Assembly (NCBI RefSeq): GCF_021560175.1 | Contig: NZ_CP091110.1 | Span: 4,838,501 to 4,902,500 of the forward strand | DNA from: Neobacillus drentensis | Lineage (GTDB): Bacteria > Bacillota > Bacilli > Bacillales > Cytobacillaceae | DNA: 64,000 nucleotides | Direction of reading: 5' to 3' | Part shown: piece by piece, positions 57,677 through 64,000 of the stretch | How positions within the stretch are numbered: the first letter of the stretch is position 1 | Layout: the number at the start of each line of letters is the position of its first letter | The notes under the pieces: model-generated | Seen by the model: only the letters and a program-made list of their open reading frames with translations | Told to the model about the DNA's origin: nothing | Databases searched by the model: none | Translations under genes and position numbers: made by a program

Positions 57677-58519
57677 TTATTGCTCCCTTTTAATACTGGC
57701 AACAAGCTGTTTCCCGTCTGGACCCCATTTTACAGCCCGGTAAAAAGCATCATGGTAGAAAGTAAACCATGCATTTTTCTTTAACCCAAATGGAATCCAC
57801 TTTTGTTTGGCGGCAATGGATGTCATAGGGTAGTCATCGTAAGCCATCACCCATAGTACATTTTGATGAGCGTGTGTCGCCATAAGGTCGGCCATATGAA
57901 TACAGGTTTCCCCCCCATCTTCAATCATAAGAATGGAATGTCCATCACTATGCCCGCCCGTTTGGATCATCGTGATGGCTTCTAATTCCCATTTTTCAGT
58001 AAAAGGTTCCACCTGTGCTGCTACTGCTTGCCAATTTTCCAGCCAATATGTATTTTTGGAGCGAATATTGGGGCTTTGCATTTCGTCCCACTCGATTTGA
58101 GAAGTAATAATCTGAGCATTTGGAAAGGTTGAGACATACTTCCCATCCACCACCTTCGTAAGCCCGCAGGCGTGATCAAAATGTAAATGTGTCATTAGGA
58201 CAAAGTCGATATCTTCTGGGGTTAAGCCTATTTGTTCTAAAGATTCCTCAATCATTGATTCTTTTGTTACTCCATAATTTCGTAATTGTTTCTCCGTTAG
58301 TTTGCCTTTTCCCAATCCTGATTCAACTAAAATATTTTTCCCATTCATTCGAATTAAAATTGGGTCTGTTGGAAGTTCAATTTGATTCTTTTCGTTTACA
58401 GGATATTTTTTTGACCATAACCCTTTGGGAACGACCCCAAACATAGCACCACCATCAAGGTATGTGACACCGCCAGATAACCAAGTAAGCGAAACATCGC
58501 CAATCTTTAACGTTTCCAT
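57677..58519 (-). CDS. ytnP: YtnP, metallo-beta-lactamase-fold lactonase
   Basis: The 280-residue lactonase-like enzyme has the HxHxDH motif as HLHFDHACG near residue 114. Further metal ligands fit GGHSDGHS near 190 and the Asp in HMADLMATH near 213. In B. subtilis YtnP degrades N-acyl homoserine lactones and interferes with streptomycete signalling, so a quorum-quenching role is likely here too. I start at METLKIG (58519), which has GGGGGAG eight bases upstream; the ATG two codons earlier is too close. Confidence 0.93.
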   Translation of the reverse strand: METLKIGDVSLTWLSGGVTYLDGGAMFGVVPKGLWSKKYPVNEKNQIELPTDPILIRMNGKNILVESGLGKGKLTEKQLRNYGVTKESMIEESLEQIGLTPEDIDFVLMTHLHFDHACGLTKVVDGKYVSTFPNAQIITSQIEWDEMQSPNIRSKNTYWLENWQAVAAQVEPFTEKWELEAITMIQTGGHSDGHSILMIEDGGETCIHMADLMATHAHQNVLWVMAYDDYPMTSIAAKQKWIPFGLKKNAWFTFYHDAFYRAVKWGPDGKQLVASIKREQ

Positions 58520-58569
58520 TGTCATCTCCCCCTTTCCCTCTATATTAACATTATTTGGATTTAATTTTT

Positions 58570-58604
58570 ATAAAAAAAGACAGCTCTTAAAAAGAACTGT
58601 CCCT
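58570..58604 (-). terminator. Terminator of trmB
   Basis: The GACAG..TCTT stem paired with AAGA..CTGTC is followed on the minus strand by TTTTTTT. Confidence 0.85.
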
Positions 58605-58608
58605 GCCA

Positions 58609-59250
58609 TCAGTTTTGATATTTTACTTCACAACGATAAATCCGTTTTCCTTGTTCAGAAAATTTCTGCTCATATTCTGTCATAATGTTGCCTTCATACT
58701 CACTTTTGTGAAAATCAAGACTCACATATTTCAATAATAACCCATAAGCAGAAAAGCTCATGAGCGAGTATTCGAATAACCCCTGATTATCGGTCTTAAA
58801 ATGTATTTCCCCGCCATCAACCAAAATATCTTCATAGCGCTTTAGGAAATCTTTATAGGTTAATCTTCTTTTTTCATGGCGGGCCTTTGGCCATGGGTCT
58901 GAGAAATTAAGGTAGACTCGATCAACATCATTTTTTGTAAAGTATTTATCTAGGTCCGCTGCATTTACTTGTAACAGCTTGAGATTGGGTAAATCTGCTT
59001 CTATCAGTCGATCCAAAGCAGCAACAATGACACTGACGTACAGCTCTATTCCGATATAATTTATATCTGGATTGGCCTTGGCCATTCCCGTGATGAATTG
59101 ACCTTTACCTGTACCGACTTCAATATGAAGAGGCTGATCTTTTTCAAAAGCTTCATGCCACTTACCTTTGAAATTTTCCGGATTTGCTACTACATACTGT
59201 GAATGCTGCTCTATTTTTTCCTTTGCCCAAGGTTTATGTCTAAGTCTCAT
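58609..59250 (-). CDS. trmB: tRNA (guanine-N7)-methyltransferase
   Basis: The 213-residue SAM enzyme makes m7G46 in tRNA. The SAM loop is [12 protein letters not shown] near residue 43, [16 protein letters not shown] follows near 68, and the catalytic [16 protein letters not shown] stretch lies near 117-132. The start at 59250 (MRLRHKPWA) has AGGAG seven bases upstream and gives the family length. It is divergent from ytzH. Confidence 0.96.
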   Translation of the reverse strand: MRLRHKPWAKEKIEQHSQYVVANPENFKGKWHEAFEKDQPLHIEVGTGKGQFITGMAKANPDINYIGIELYVSVIVAALDRLIEADLPNLKLLQVNAADLDKYFTKNDVDRVYLNFSDPWPKARHEKRRLTYKDFLKRYEDILVDGGEIHFKTDNQGLFEYSLMSFSAYGLLLKYVSLDFHKSEYEGNIMTEYEQKFSEQGKRIYRCEVKYQN

Positions 59251-59347
59251 TTTGACACTCCTAAAAAACATTATCTTTCAAAACATACCATGCCAATCTC
59301 TTTCATGCAAGCCAAACTAAATGGAAAAAAGGTTTGCGTATAAACGA

Positions 59348-59386
59348 AAAAAGAATCCACAAGCTAACTGTGAATTCCTTTTTTAG
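59348..59386 (+). terminator. Terminator-like hairpin in the ytzH leader
   Basis: GAATCCACA pairs with TGTGAATTC (one mismatch) and is followed by CTTTTTT on the plus strand, 30 bases upstream of the ytzH start. No gene ends here, so it may be an attenuator or the end of a short leader RNA. Confidence 0.5.
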
Positions 59387-59414
59387 AATTTTTCACTTGA
59401 AAGGATGTGCTTTT

Positions 59415-59693
59415 ATGCCATTAAGTCATGGTCACCAAGTTACACTGCTAAAAGATATTTTAAACAACCACCAAACCGATTGCTGTGGGTCTGTTGCAGA
59501 ATGCGAGCAATTGGAGCGTTTAGTAAAATCTCTTATGGTCAACAACCAAATTGATTCGAATGTTAAAAATATCTTGCAAGAAGTTTATCAATACAGTCAG
59601 CATGGTACTCAATCTGATGATTTAGATCAGCATATCTTATCTAATCAGGAAAATTTATCACAATGGGTAAATGATATTGACCAATTTTCCTAA
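59415..59693 (+). CDS. ytzH: YtzH-like protein
   Basis: This is a 92-residue soluble acidic protein. It begins MPLSHGHQVTLLKDILNNHQ and has a cysteine group (TDCCGSVAECEQLERL) at residues about 21-36 typical of YtzH. Function is unknown. AAAGGAT precedes the ATG at 59415. The gene ends with zero bases between its stop and the stop of the convergent ytmP (TAATTA). A terminator-like hairpin sits in its leader, hinting at conditional expression. Confidence 0.82.
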   Translation: MPLSHGHQVTLLKDILNNHQTDCCGSVAECEQLERLVKSLMVNNQIDSNVKNILQEVYQYSQHGTQSDDLDQHILSNQENLSQWVNDIDQFS

Positions 59694-60467
59694 TTAAAGG
59701 ATATTTTGCAAAAAATCAATCCAATTATTCATTTCTTCAAATCGTTGTTTATCTTTATACCATTGAATAGAAGATAGGGTTTGAATGGTTACATACCATT
59801 TCATTCTAAGTTTTAGATGATTGGTTAGCTCTTTACCATAAAGATTTAACCAGTCCTCCCAGTTTTCTTCTGGAATGTACCAGTAAAGAAGTAATCCTAA
59901 ATCAATGGCGGGGTCAGCAATCATGGCTCCGTCCCAATCAATCAAATACAACTGGTTGTCTTCTGCAAGCAGCCAGTTGTTATGGTTGACATCGCCATGA
60001 CAAACCACTTTCTCATCACAAGATACATGTAAGGCTTCCTCTTTAAGAAAGTTGATTGCCTTTTGTGATTCAGGTAAAGAAAGTACCTGTTCATCTAATT
60101 CCTCGATGACTGACTGTAAAATCGGCTCAGGATTTACCGGCGAATTTTCTAACCGGCCTAACATTCCAAGCATCGGTTCAGAACAGTGTATTTTCTTAAG
60201 CAATCTGGCTACACTCTCTTGGTTCATTTCAGAGGGCTTTAATTCCCGGCCAGGAAGCCATTGCTGTGCTGTTATAACATCTCCGTTTTCCAATCGTTTT
60301 GTCCACACAAGCTTTGGGACAATGCCTTCTGCTGATAGTACTGCAAGGAATGGAGAGGAATTCCGCTTTAAAAAAAGCCTTTGATCCTTATACTCTGCAT
60401 AAAAGGCTTCTCCTGTTTTGCCTCCAGCTGGGGTAACTTCCCACTCTTGTCCTAGTAAATGTTCCAA
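59694..60467 (-). CDS. ytmP: YtmP, aminoglycoside phosphotransferase/choline kinase-fold protein
   Basis: The 257-residue protein-kinase-like phosphotransferase has the catalytic loop CHGDVNHNNWLL near residue 157-168 and the metal-binding YLIDWDGAMIADPAIDL near 176-192. Its natural acceptor is unknown; it lies beside tRNA modification and glycogen-related genes, which does not settle it. A TTG start at 60467 follows GGTGAG. No drug-resistance role should be inferred from the fold alone. Confidence 0.88.
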   Translation of the reverse strand: MEHLLGQEWEVTPAGGKTGEAFYAEYKDQRLFLKRNSSPFLAVLSAEGIVPKLVWTKRLENGDVITAQQWLPGRELKPSEMNQESVARLLKKIHCSEPMLGMLGRLENSPVNPEPILQSVIEELDEQVLSLPESQKAINFLKEEALHVSCDEKVVCHGDVNHNNWLLAEDNQLYLIDWDGAMIADPAIDLGLLLYWYIPEENWEDWLNLYGKELTNHLKLRMKWYVTIQTLSSIQWYKDKQRFEEMNNWIDFLQNIL

Positions 60468-60587
60468 AATTGCTCACCTTCAATTTATGCCGTTCTAATG
60501 GGCTTAATCCTCTGTAAAGCCGAGGTAAAACCTGTGCTGTAGGAAGGTTTATAAACCACAATTATAACAATAACCTTTTTTTAAATA

Positions 60588-60628
60588 AAAAAAAAGCTAT
60601 TGAAACCATTGCACACAATAGCCATCTT
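60588..60628 (-). terminator. Terminator of the ytlR-amyX pair
   Basis: The stem GGCTATTG/CAATAGCT is followed on the minus strand by an unbroken run of eight or more Ts. Confidence 0.8.
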
Positions 60629-60678
60629 ATTAAATTTTATCTCCTATTCCCTTTTTTCGTCAAGTAATCTTTCAAAAA

Positions 60679-62814
60679 CTATTTTTTCAGCAAAACATTT
60701 AATGAAATGGGTTCTACTAAATAGTGGGGCTCTTTTATAAAATCATTGGCAGTGGTTCCAGCAAACTGGTGATTGGCTAACACTCCCCATTCCCCCTCCG
60801 GAAGGGTGATCATTTGGGCTTTGGAGGTTGGATTAATAACAAGAACCACCTCCTCCTTGGATAATTGATAATAACAGCCGGCAACAGGAGCTGGGAATGA
60901 CAGCGCTTGTATGTGAGCACAAATTTCCTCCGCTGTTCTCATTCGAAAACATGAATACTTCTGGCGGATTTTAATAAGACCCTTGATGTACTCGACATTT
61001 TCCTTATACTTACTTTTCCGTTCCCAATCGAGTTGATTAATCACATCTGGAGAACGATAGCTATTTCCATCTCCTTGTTTTGTGCGGAAGAACTCCTGTC
61101 CGCTGTGAAGAAACGGGATACCTTGTGATAATAGGACAATTCCTGTGGCAAGGCGATGGTATTTTTTTCGAATAGCCGGATCAACTTCGGAATAACAGCC
61201 CTGAAGTTTATCCCAGAGTGTATGGTTATCATGACATTCGACATAATTAACGGATTGCTGTGGGGTATTAAAAACACGAGTACTCTTTTTGGTAAAACCG
61301 ATACTGCCAGTAATCACCTCAATTGCAGCATCCACCAAATGATCGTTCCCGATGGCATAGCCCTTATCAAACAAGTTAAACGTACTTCCTTTTATGATGT
61401 CTCTAAATTTATCATTAAACTGTCCGATTTCCGGTATTTTTGCCTGATTAGCTATGATTGCCTTTTGTGCGGCCGGCAGGGGAGTATTAAGGTTCCAGCC
61501 TTCACCAATAATTAAAATCCCCTTTGCTAAACTGTCACAAGTCTTTCGTACCTCATTCATCGTTGTTACGTCTAAAATACCCATTAAATCAAATCGAAAC
61601 CCATCAACTTGATACTCTTCCAACCAATAGCGGACACAGTCAACAATAAACTTCCGCACCATTCTTCGTTCTGAGGCAATATCATTTCCTACACCCGTGC
61701 CGTTTGAAGGCAAGCCAATATCGTTATGACGAAAATAATAGCCTGGGACTATTTTTTCAAAAGAAGATTGTTCACGTATATAAACATGATTAAAAACGAC
61801 ATCGATGATGACCCCTAAACCTTGACTGTGAATCAGGTCAATTAATTTTTTTAGTTCGATGATACGGGAATAAGGATTGGATGGATTGGTTGCATAACTT
61901 CCCTCAGGAGCATAGAAATGGAGAGGATTATATCCCCAGTTATACTGTTTTGCTGGGTTTAATTCATCCACTCCGGCAAAATCGTTCAGCGGGAGAAATT
62001 CTAAATGAGTAATCCCTAAATCTTTGACGTAGGATAAGCCAGTCGCATCACCATCTAGACCTTTTGTGTTCATTTCACCGGCACCTAAATATAGCCCTTT
62101 ATGTTTGACACCGCTATAAGGATGAATCGTAAAATCCCGAATATGTGTTTCATAAATAATCGCATCAACTGGGTTTTCTAATGGAGGTATCCCGAGTCTA
62201 GGCTTAGCTGTCTTTTCCGGGAGCACAATCACACCCTGCTCCCCATTTGCTGTTACAGCCTTTACATACGGGTCTACAGCCTCTCGCCATTCTTGATTAA
62301 CAAGGACCAAAAAGCTATATTGAAAAAACTCCAACTCGCGGTGAAGAGAGACAGACCAAACTCCGTACTCCTCCCGCCTCATCTTGATGATTTCTGAATA
62401 TCCATTATCAGATGGGCGTAATTTTAATTTGACCCCTGTCGCTGTTGGTGCCCACAGTTTAAAACAGGTTTGCCCGGCCTGAAAGGTTACCCCGAGGTCA
62501 TTCCCTTCATAATAAAATTTTTCATCAAATTGTTCTGTTCGAATCACTGCACCTATTTGTAAATCGGTTTTCCCACCGTACTCATCAAAGATCCAATACA
62601 GCTTGCCAAAAGAAATTTCTCCCTCGAACTGGCAAATATATTTAAAGTGTTCCTCAATTTCCGTCTTCTCCACAATGACTAGGGGCGTCTTATCTGAATC
62701 CGCTGCCATGTAAAATGTAGTGGATATTCCGTGATGGTATGAATGGGGAAGAAGGATAGTAACGATGTTCATTTCATCTAAGTAAGCAAAAAAATTTCGG
62801 TCAGCAGAATTCAT
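60679..62814 (-). CDS. amyX: Type I pullulanase (GH13)
   Basis: The 711-residue debranching enzyme cuts alpha-1,6 bonds in pullulan, amylopectin or glycogen. The pullulanase signature YNWGYNPLHFYAPEGSYATNP is near residues 290-310. GH13 regions are VIDVVFNHVY near 336, the nucleophile DGFRFDLMG near 402, the acid/base IIGEGWN near 435 and VECHDNHTLWD near 523. N-terminal CBM48-like and extra beta domains fill the first 220 residues. There is no signal peptide, so it is cytosolic. It overlaps the end of ytlR by 14 bases, with AAGGAG inside that gene, so translation is coupled. Confidence 0.95.
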   Translation of the reverse strand: MNSADRNFFAYLDEMNIVTILLPHSYHHGISTTFYMAADSDKTPLVIVEKTEIEEHFKYICQFEGEISFGKLYWIFDEYGGKTDLQIGAVIRTEQFDEKFYYEGNDLGVTFQAGQTCFKLWAPTATGVKLKLRPSDNGYSEIIKMRREEYGVWSVSLHRELEFFQYSFLVLVNQEWREAVDPYVKAVTANGEQGVIVLPEKTAKPRLGIPPLENPVDAIIYETHIRDFTIHPYSGVKHKGLYLGAGEMNTKGLDGDATGLSYVKDLGITHLEFLPLNDFAGVDELNPAKQYNWGYNPLHFYAPEGSYATNPSNPYSRIIELKKLIDLIHSQGLGVIIDVVFNHVYIREQSSFEKIVPGYYFRHNDIGLPSNGTGVGNDIASERRMVRKFIVDCVRYWLEEYQVDGFRFDLMGILDVTTMNEVRKTCDSLAKGILIIGEGWNLNTPLPAAQKAIIANQAKIPEIGQFNDKFRDIIKGSTFNLFDKGYAIGNDHLVDAAIEVITGSIGFTKKSTRVFNTPQQSVNYVECHDNHTLWDKLQGCYSEVDPAIRKKYHRLATGIVLLSQGIPFLHSGQEFFRTKQGDGNSYRSPDVINQLDWERKSKYKENVEYIKGLIKIRQKYSCFRMRTAEEICAHIQALSFPAPVAGCYYQLSKEEVVLVINPTSKAQMITLPEGEWGVLANHQFAGTTANDFIKEPHYLVEPISLNVLLKK

Positions 62815-63784
62815 TCGAATCCCTCTCCTTCAGATCAACTTCTTCCTTCCCGCGACTTCTAGATAACACCTCTAAGGATTTCGCATGAAGGTGAATCGAA
62901 AGTGGGGTGTATCCGATATGCTCCCCATCAGCATGAACATACTGTGAATCTGTCGAATAGATGGTTATATTTTTCCCCTTGAATGTTTTCACTTCTTTAA
63001 AATGGGTGTGTCTTCCCCAAAAAACACTCATAAAAACGAATAAAAGTTTCACCCTGGATAGTTGATGAACAATTGTAATATCAAAAAGACCATCATCCGG
63101 GTTGGCATCCGGCGCAATTTTCATGCCGCCGCCGTAGTAAGGCTGGTTAGACACAGTAATAAACCACGTTTGTTCAAATATATGCGTTTTCCCGTCAATT
63201 GATAAATCAAATCTTCCAGTTTTATAAGTAAATACATTTTTTAATAGAAAATAGACATAAACCAGCCTGCCTAATGATATTTTATTTAACAATGCCTTTA
63301 TACGGGATTGATTCACTTGATAGGAGATAATAGCATCCAATCCAGCACCCATATTGTTAATAAAATAGTGTTCCTCCCTATTCGTTAGGCAAACTTTACC
63401 GATATCTATCTGCTTTCCTGGCCGCTTCCGGAGGCGGAGAATGACTGTTAAAGCCTCTTTGGGATCGGCTGGAATTTGAAAACCTCTTGAAAAATCGTTT
63501 CCTGAACCGCCAGGAATAAAACCGAGTGTTATGTTTTTGTCATTTGCAATCCCATTAAGCACTTCATGGATGGTTCCGTCTCCGCCTACTGCAATCATCA
63601 GCTTTTCCTGCTGATCGCTGCAGGCAATTTGTTTAGCAATCGATTTAGCATGACCAGGATATTCGCTAAAAAAAGCTAAAAAGGGTATCTGGTCAGCCAG
63701 CAGTTTGGATTCAACTTTTTTCCATGTTTCTAGACAGGATCCATTACCGGCTTTTGGATTAATAATAAAATATATCTGCTTCAT
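62801..63784 (-). CDS. ytlR: YtlR, diacylglycerol kinase family lipid kinase
   Basis: The 327-residue protein has a DAGK catalytic domain: IINPKAGNGS near residue 5, the nucleotide-binding VGGDGTIHEVLNG near 64-76, and GFIPGGSGNDFSRGF near 87-101. The C-terminal beta domain includes NQPYYGGGMKIAPDANPDDGLFDI near 208-231. It probably phosphorylates a lipid at the inner membrane face; the exact lipid is not established for this paralogue. I start at 63784, seven bases after AAAGGTG. It is followed with overlap by amyX, an arrangement conserved near this locus. Confidence 0.9.
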   Translation of the reverse strand: MKQIYFIINPKAGNGSCLETWKKVESKLLADQIPFLAFFSEYPGHAKSIAKQIACSDQQEKLMIAVGGDGTIHEVLNGIANDKNITLGFIPGGSGNDFSRGFQIPADPKEALTVILRLRKRPGKQIDIGKVCLTNREEHYFINNMGAGLDAIISYQVNQSRIKALLNKISLGRLVYVYFLLKNVFTYKTGRFDLSIDGKTHIFEQTWFITVSNQPYYGGGMKIAPDANPDDGLFDITIVHQLSRVKLLFVFMSVFWGRHTHFKEVKTFKGKNITIYSTDSQYVHADGEHIGYTPLSIHLHAKSLEVLSRSRGKEEVDLKERDSNEFC

Positions 63785-63807
63785 ACAACACACCTTTTAG
63801 TGGAATT

Positions 63808-64000
63808 TCATACTTGCAATGGGAATATGGTTACGGCTTCATATTTTGGGGTTTGGTCAAGATGTGTTTGATAAACAACAACCTCTTCCACTTGAAATTC
63901 AAGTGGTTTCGGCTGTAATTGATCCCAAACATTTAACAACTCTTTTTGAAATCCTTCCTGCCCCTTCCATTTTCTCGCTAACGTGATATGGGGTTTAAAG
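63808..64000 (-). CDS. thpR: Partial ThpR (YtlP), RNA 2',3'-cyclic phosphodiesterase
   Basis: Only the last 63 codons are in the window; the gene enters from the right edge. The frame contains PHITLARKW, the second H-x-T catalytic motif of the 2H phosphoesterase (LigT) family. It ends V-T-I-F-P-L-Q-V. It lies 24 bases upstream of ytlR on the same strand. The first H-x-T motif lies outside the window. Confidence 0.8.
   Translation of the reverse strand, partial: FKPHITLARKWKGQEGFQKELLNVWDQLQPKPLEFQVEEVVVYQTHLDQTPKYEAVTIFPLQV

Noticed and set aside
59694-60467. YtmP as an aminoglycoside resistance enzyme
   Set aside because: The fold is shared with many kinases of small molecules, and the gene is a syntenic core gene.

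Overview
The window comes from the chromosome of an endospore-forming Bacillaceae, close to Bacillus sensu lato and probably a Neobacillus/Mesobacillus-type species. It carries sspA, gerW and refZ, a bacillithiol-linked ytxGHJ set, T-box and S4-leader control, and a long gene order matching the B. subtilis ytqI-ytoI ... ackA-tpx-ytfJ ... thiI-ezrA-rpsD-tyrS-acsA-acuABC-ccpA-aroA-ytxJHG-murC-sftA ... ytnP-trmB-ytmP-amyX segment. Most genes read from the minus strand, with clear Shine-Dalgarno sites and Rho-independent terminators.

Layout. 1-12.8 kb is housekeeping: a partial nrnA, ytpI, ytoI, ytkL, an M24 peptidase, a structured RNA resembling 6S RNA, a Gly/Phe-repeat protein, a 52-residue protein, a universal stress protein, moaB, an EcsC protein, ackA, ytxK, tpx, gerW and ytfI. 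At 12.9-15.7 kb lie nadK2 (with an altered GGDGT motif), an intact IS1182-type element flanked by a 28-bp duplicated hairpin, and a MITE-like repeat. 15.7-25.3 kb holds rarD, sspA, thiI, a cysteine desulfurase, ezrA, refZ, the fRMsr gene, dgcP and rpsD with its S4 leader.

25.3-35.2 kb is an accessory block between rpsD and tyrS, which are neighbours in B. subtilis. It contains a RibD/DHFR-type reductase bracketed by related repeats, a 43-bp symmetric array of AGGTCA half-sites, and a minus-strand aromatic catabolic cluster. In transcription order the cluster runs: biphenyl/toluene-type Rieske dioxygenase alpha and beta subunits, Rieske ferredoxin, cis-dihydrodiol dehydrogenase, PucR-type regulator, meta-cleavage-product hydrolase, class III extradiol dioxygenase, the C-terminal remnant of a second hydrolase, and 2-oxopent-4-enoate hydratase. 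Together these would take an arene through cis-dihydrodiol, catechol and ring cleavage to 4-hydroxy-2-oxovalerate. No ferredoxin reductase and no aldolase/acetaldehyde dehydrogenase are present in the window. A near-consensus cre lies ahead of the first gene.

35.3-64 kb returns to backbone: tyrS with a T-box, a class A PBP, acsA divergent from acuABC, ccpA, aroA, ytxJHG, an M29 aminopeptidase, murC, sftA, ytpQ, ytpP, a DUF84 NTPase, ytoP, ytzB, ytnP, trmB, ytzH, ytmP, amyX, ytlR and a partial thpR.

Two repeat families recur. One is a MITE-like element (551-790, 15534-15720, and an internally deleted copy at 3321-3400). The other is a short GC-rich element that directly follows gene stop codons in the sense orientation (tpx, nadK2, murC) and supplies the end of acuC. 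CcpA is encoded here, and a textbook activation-type cre sits about 55 bp upstream of the inferred ackA transcription start.
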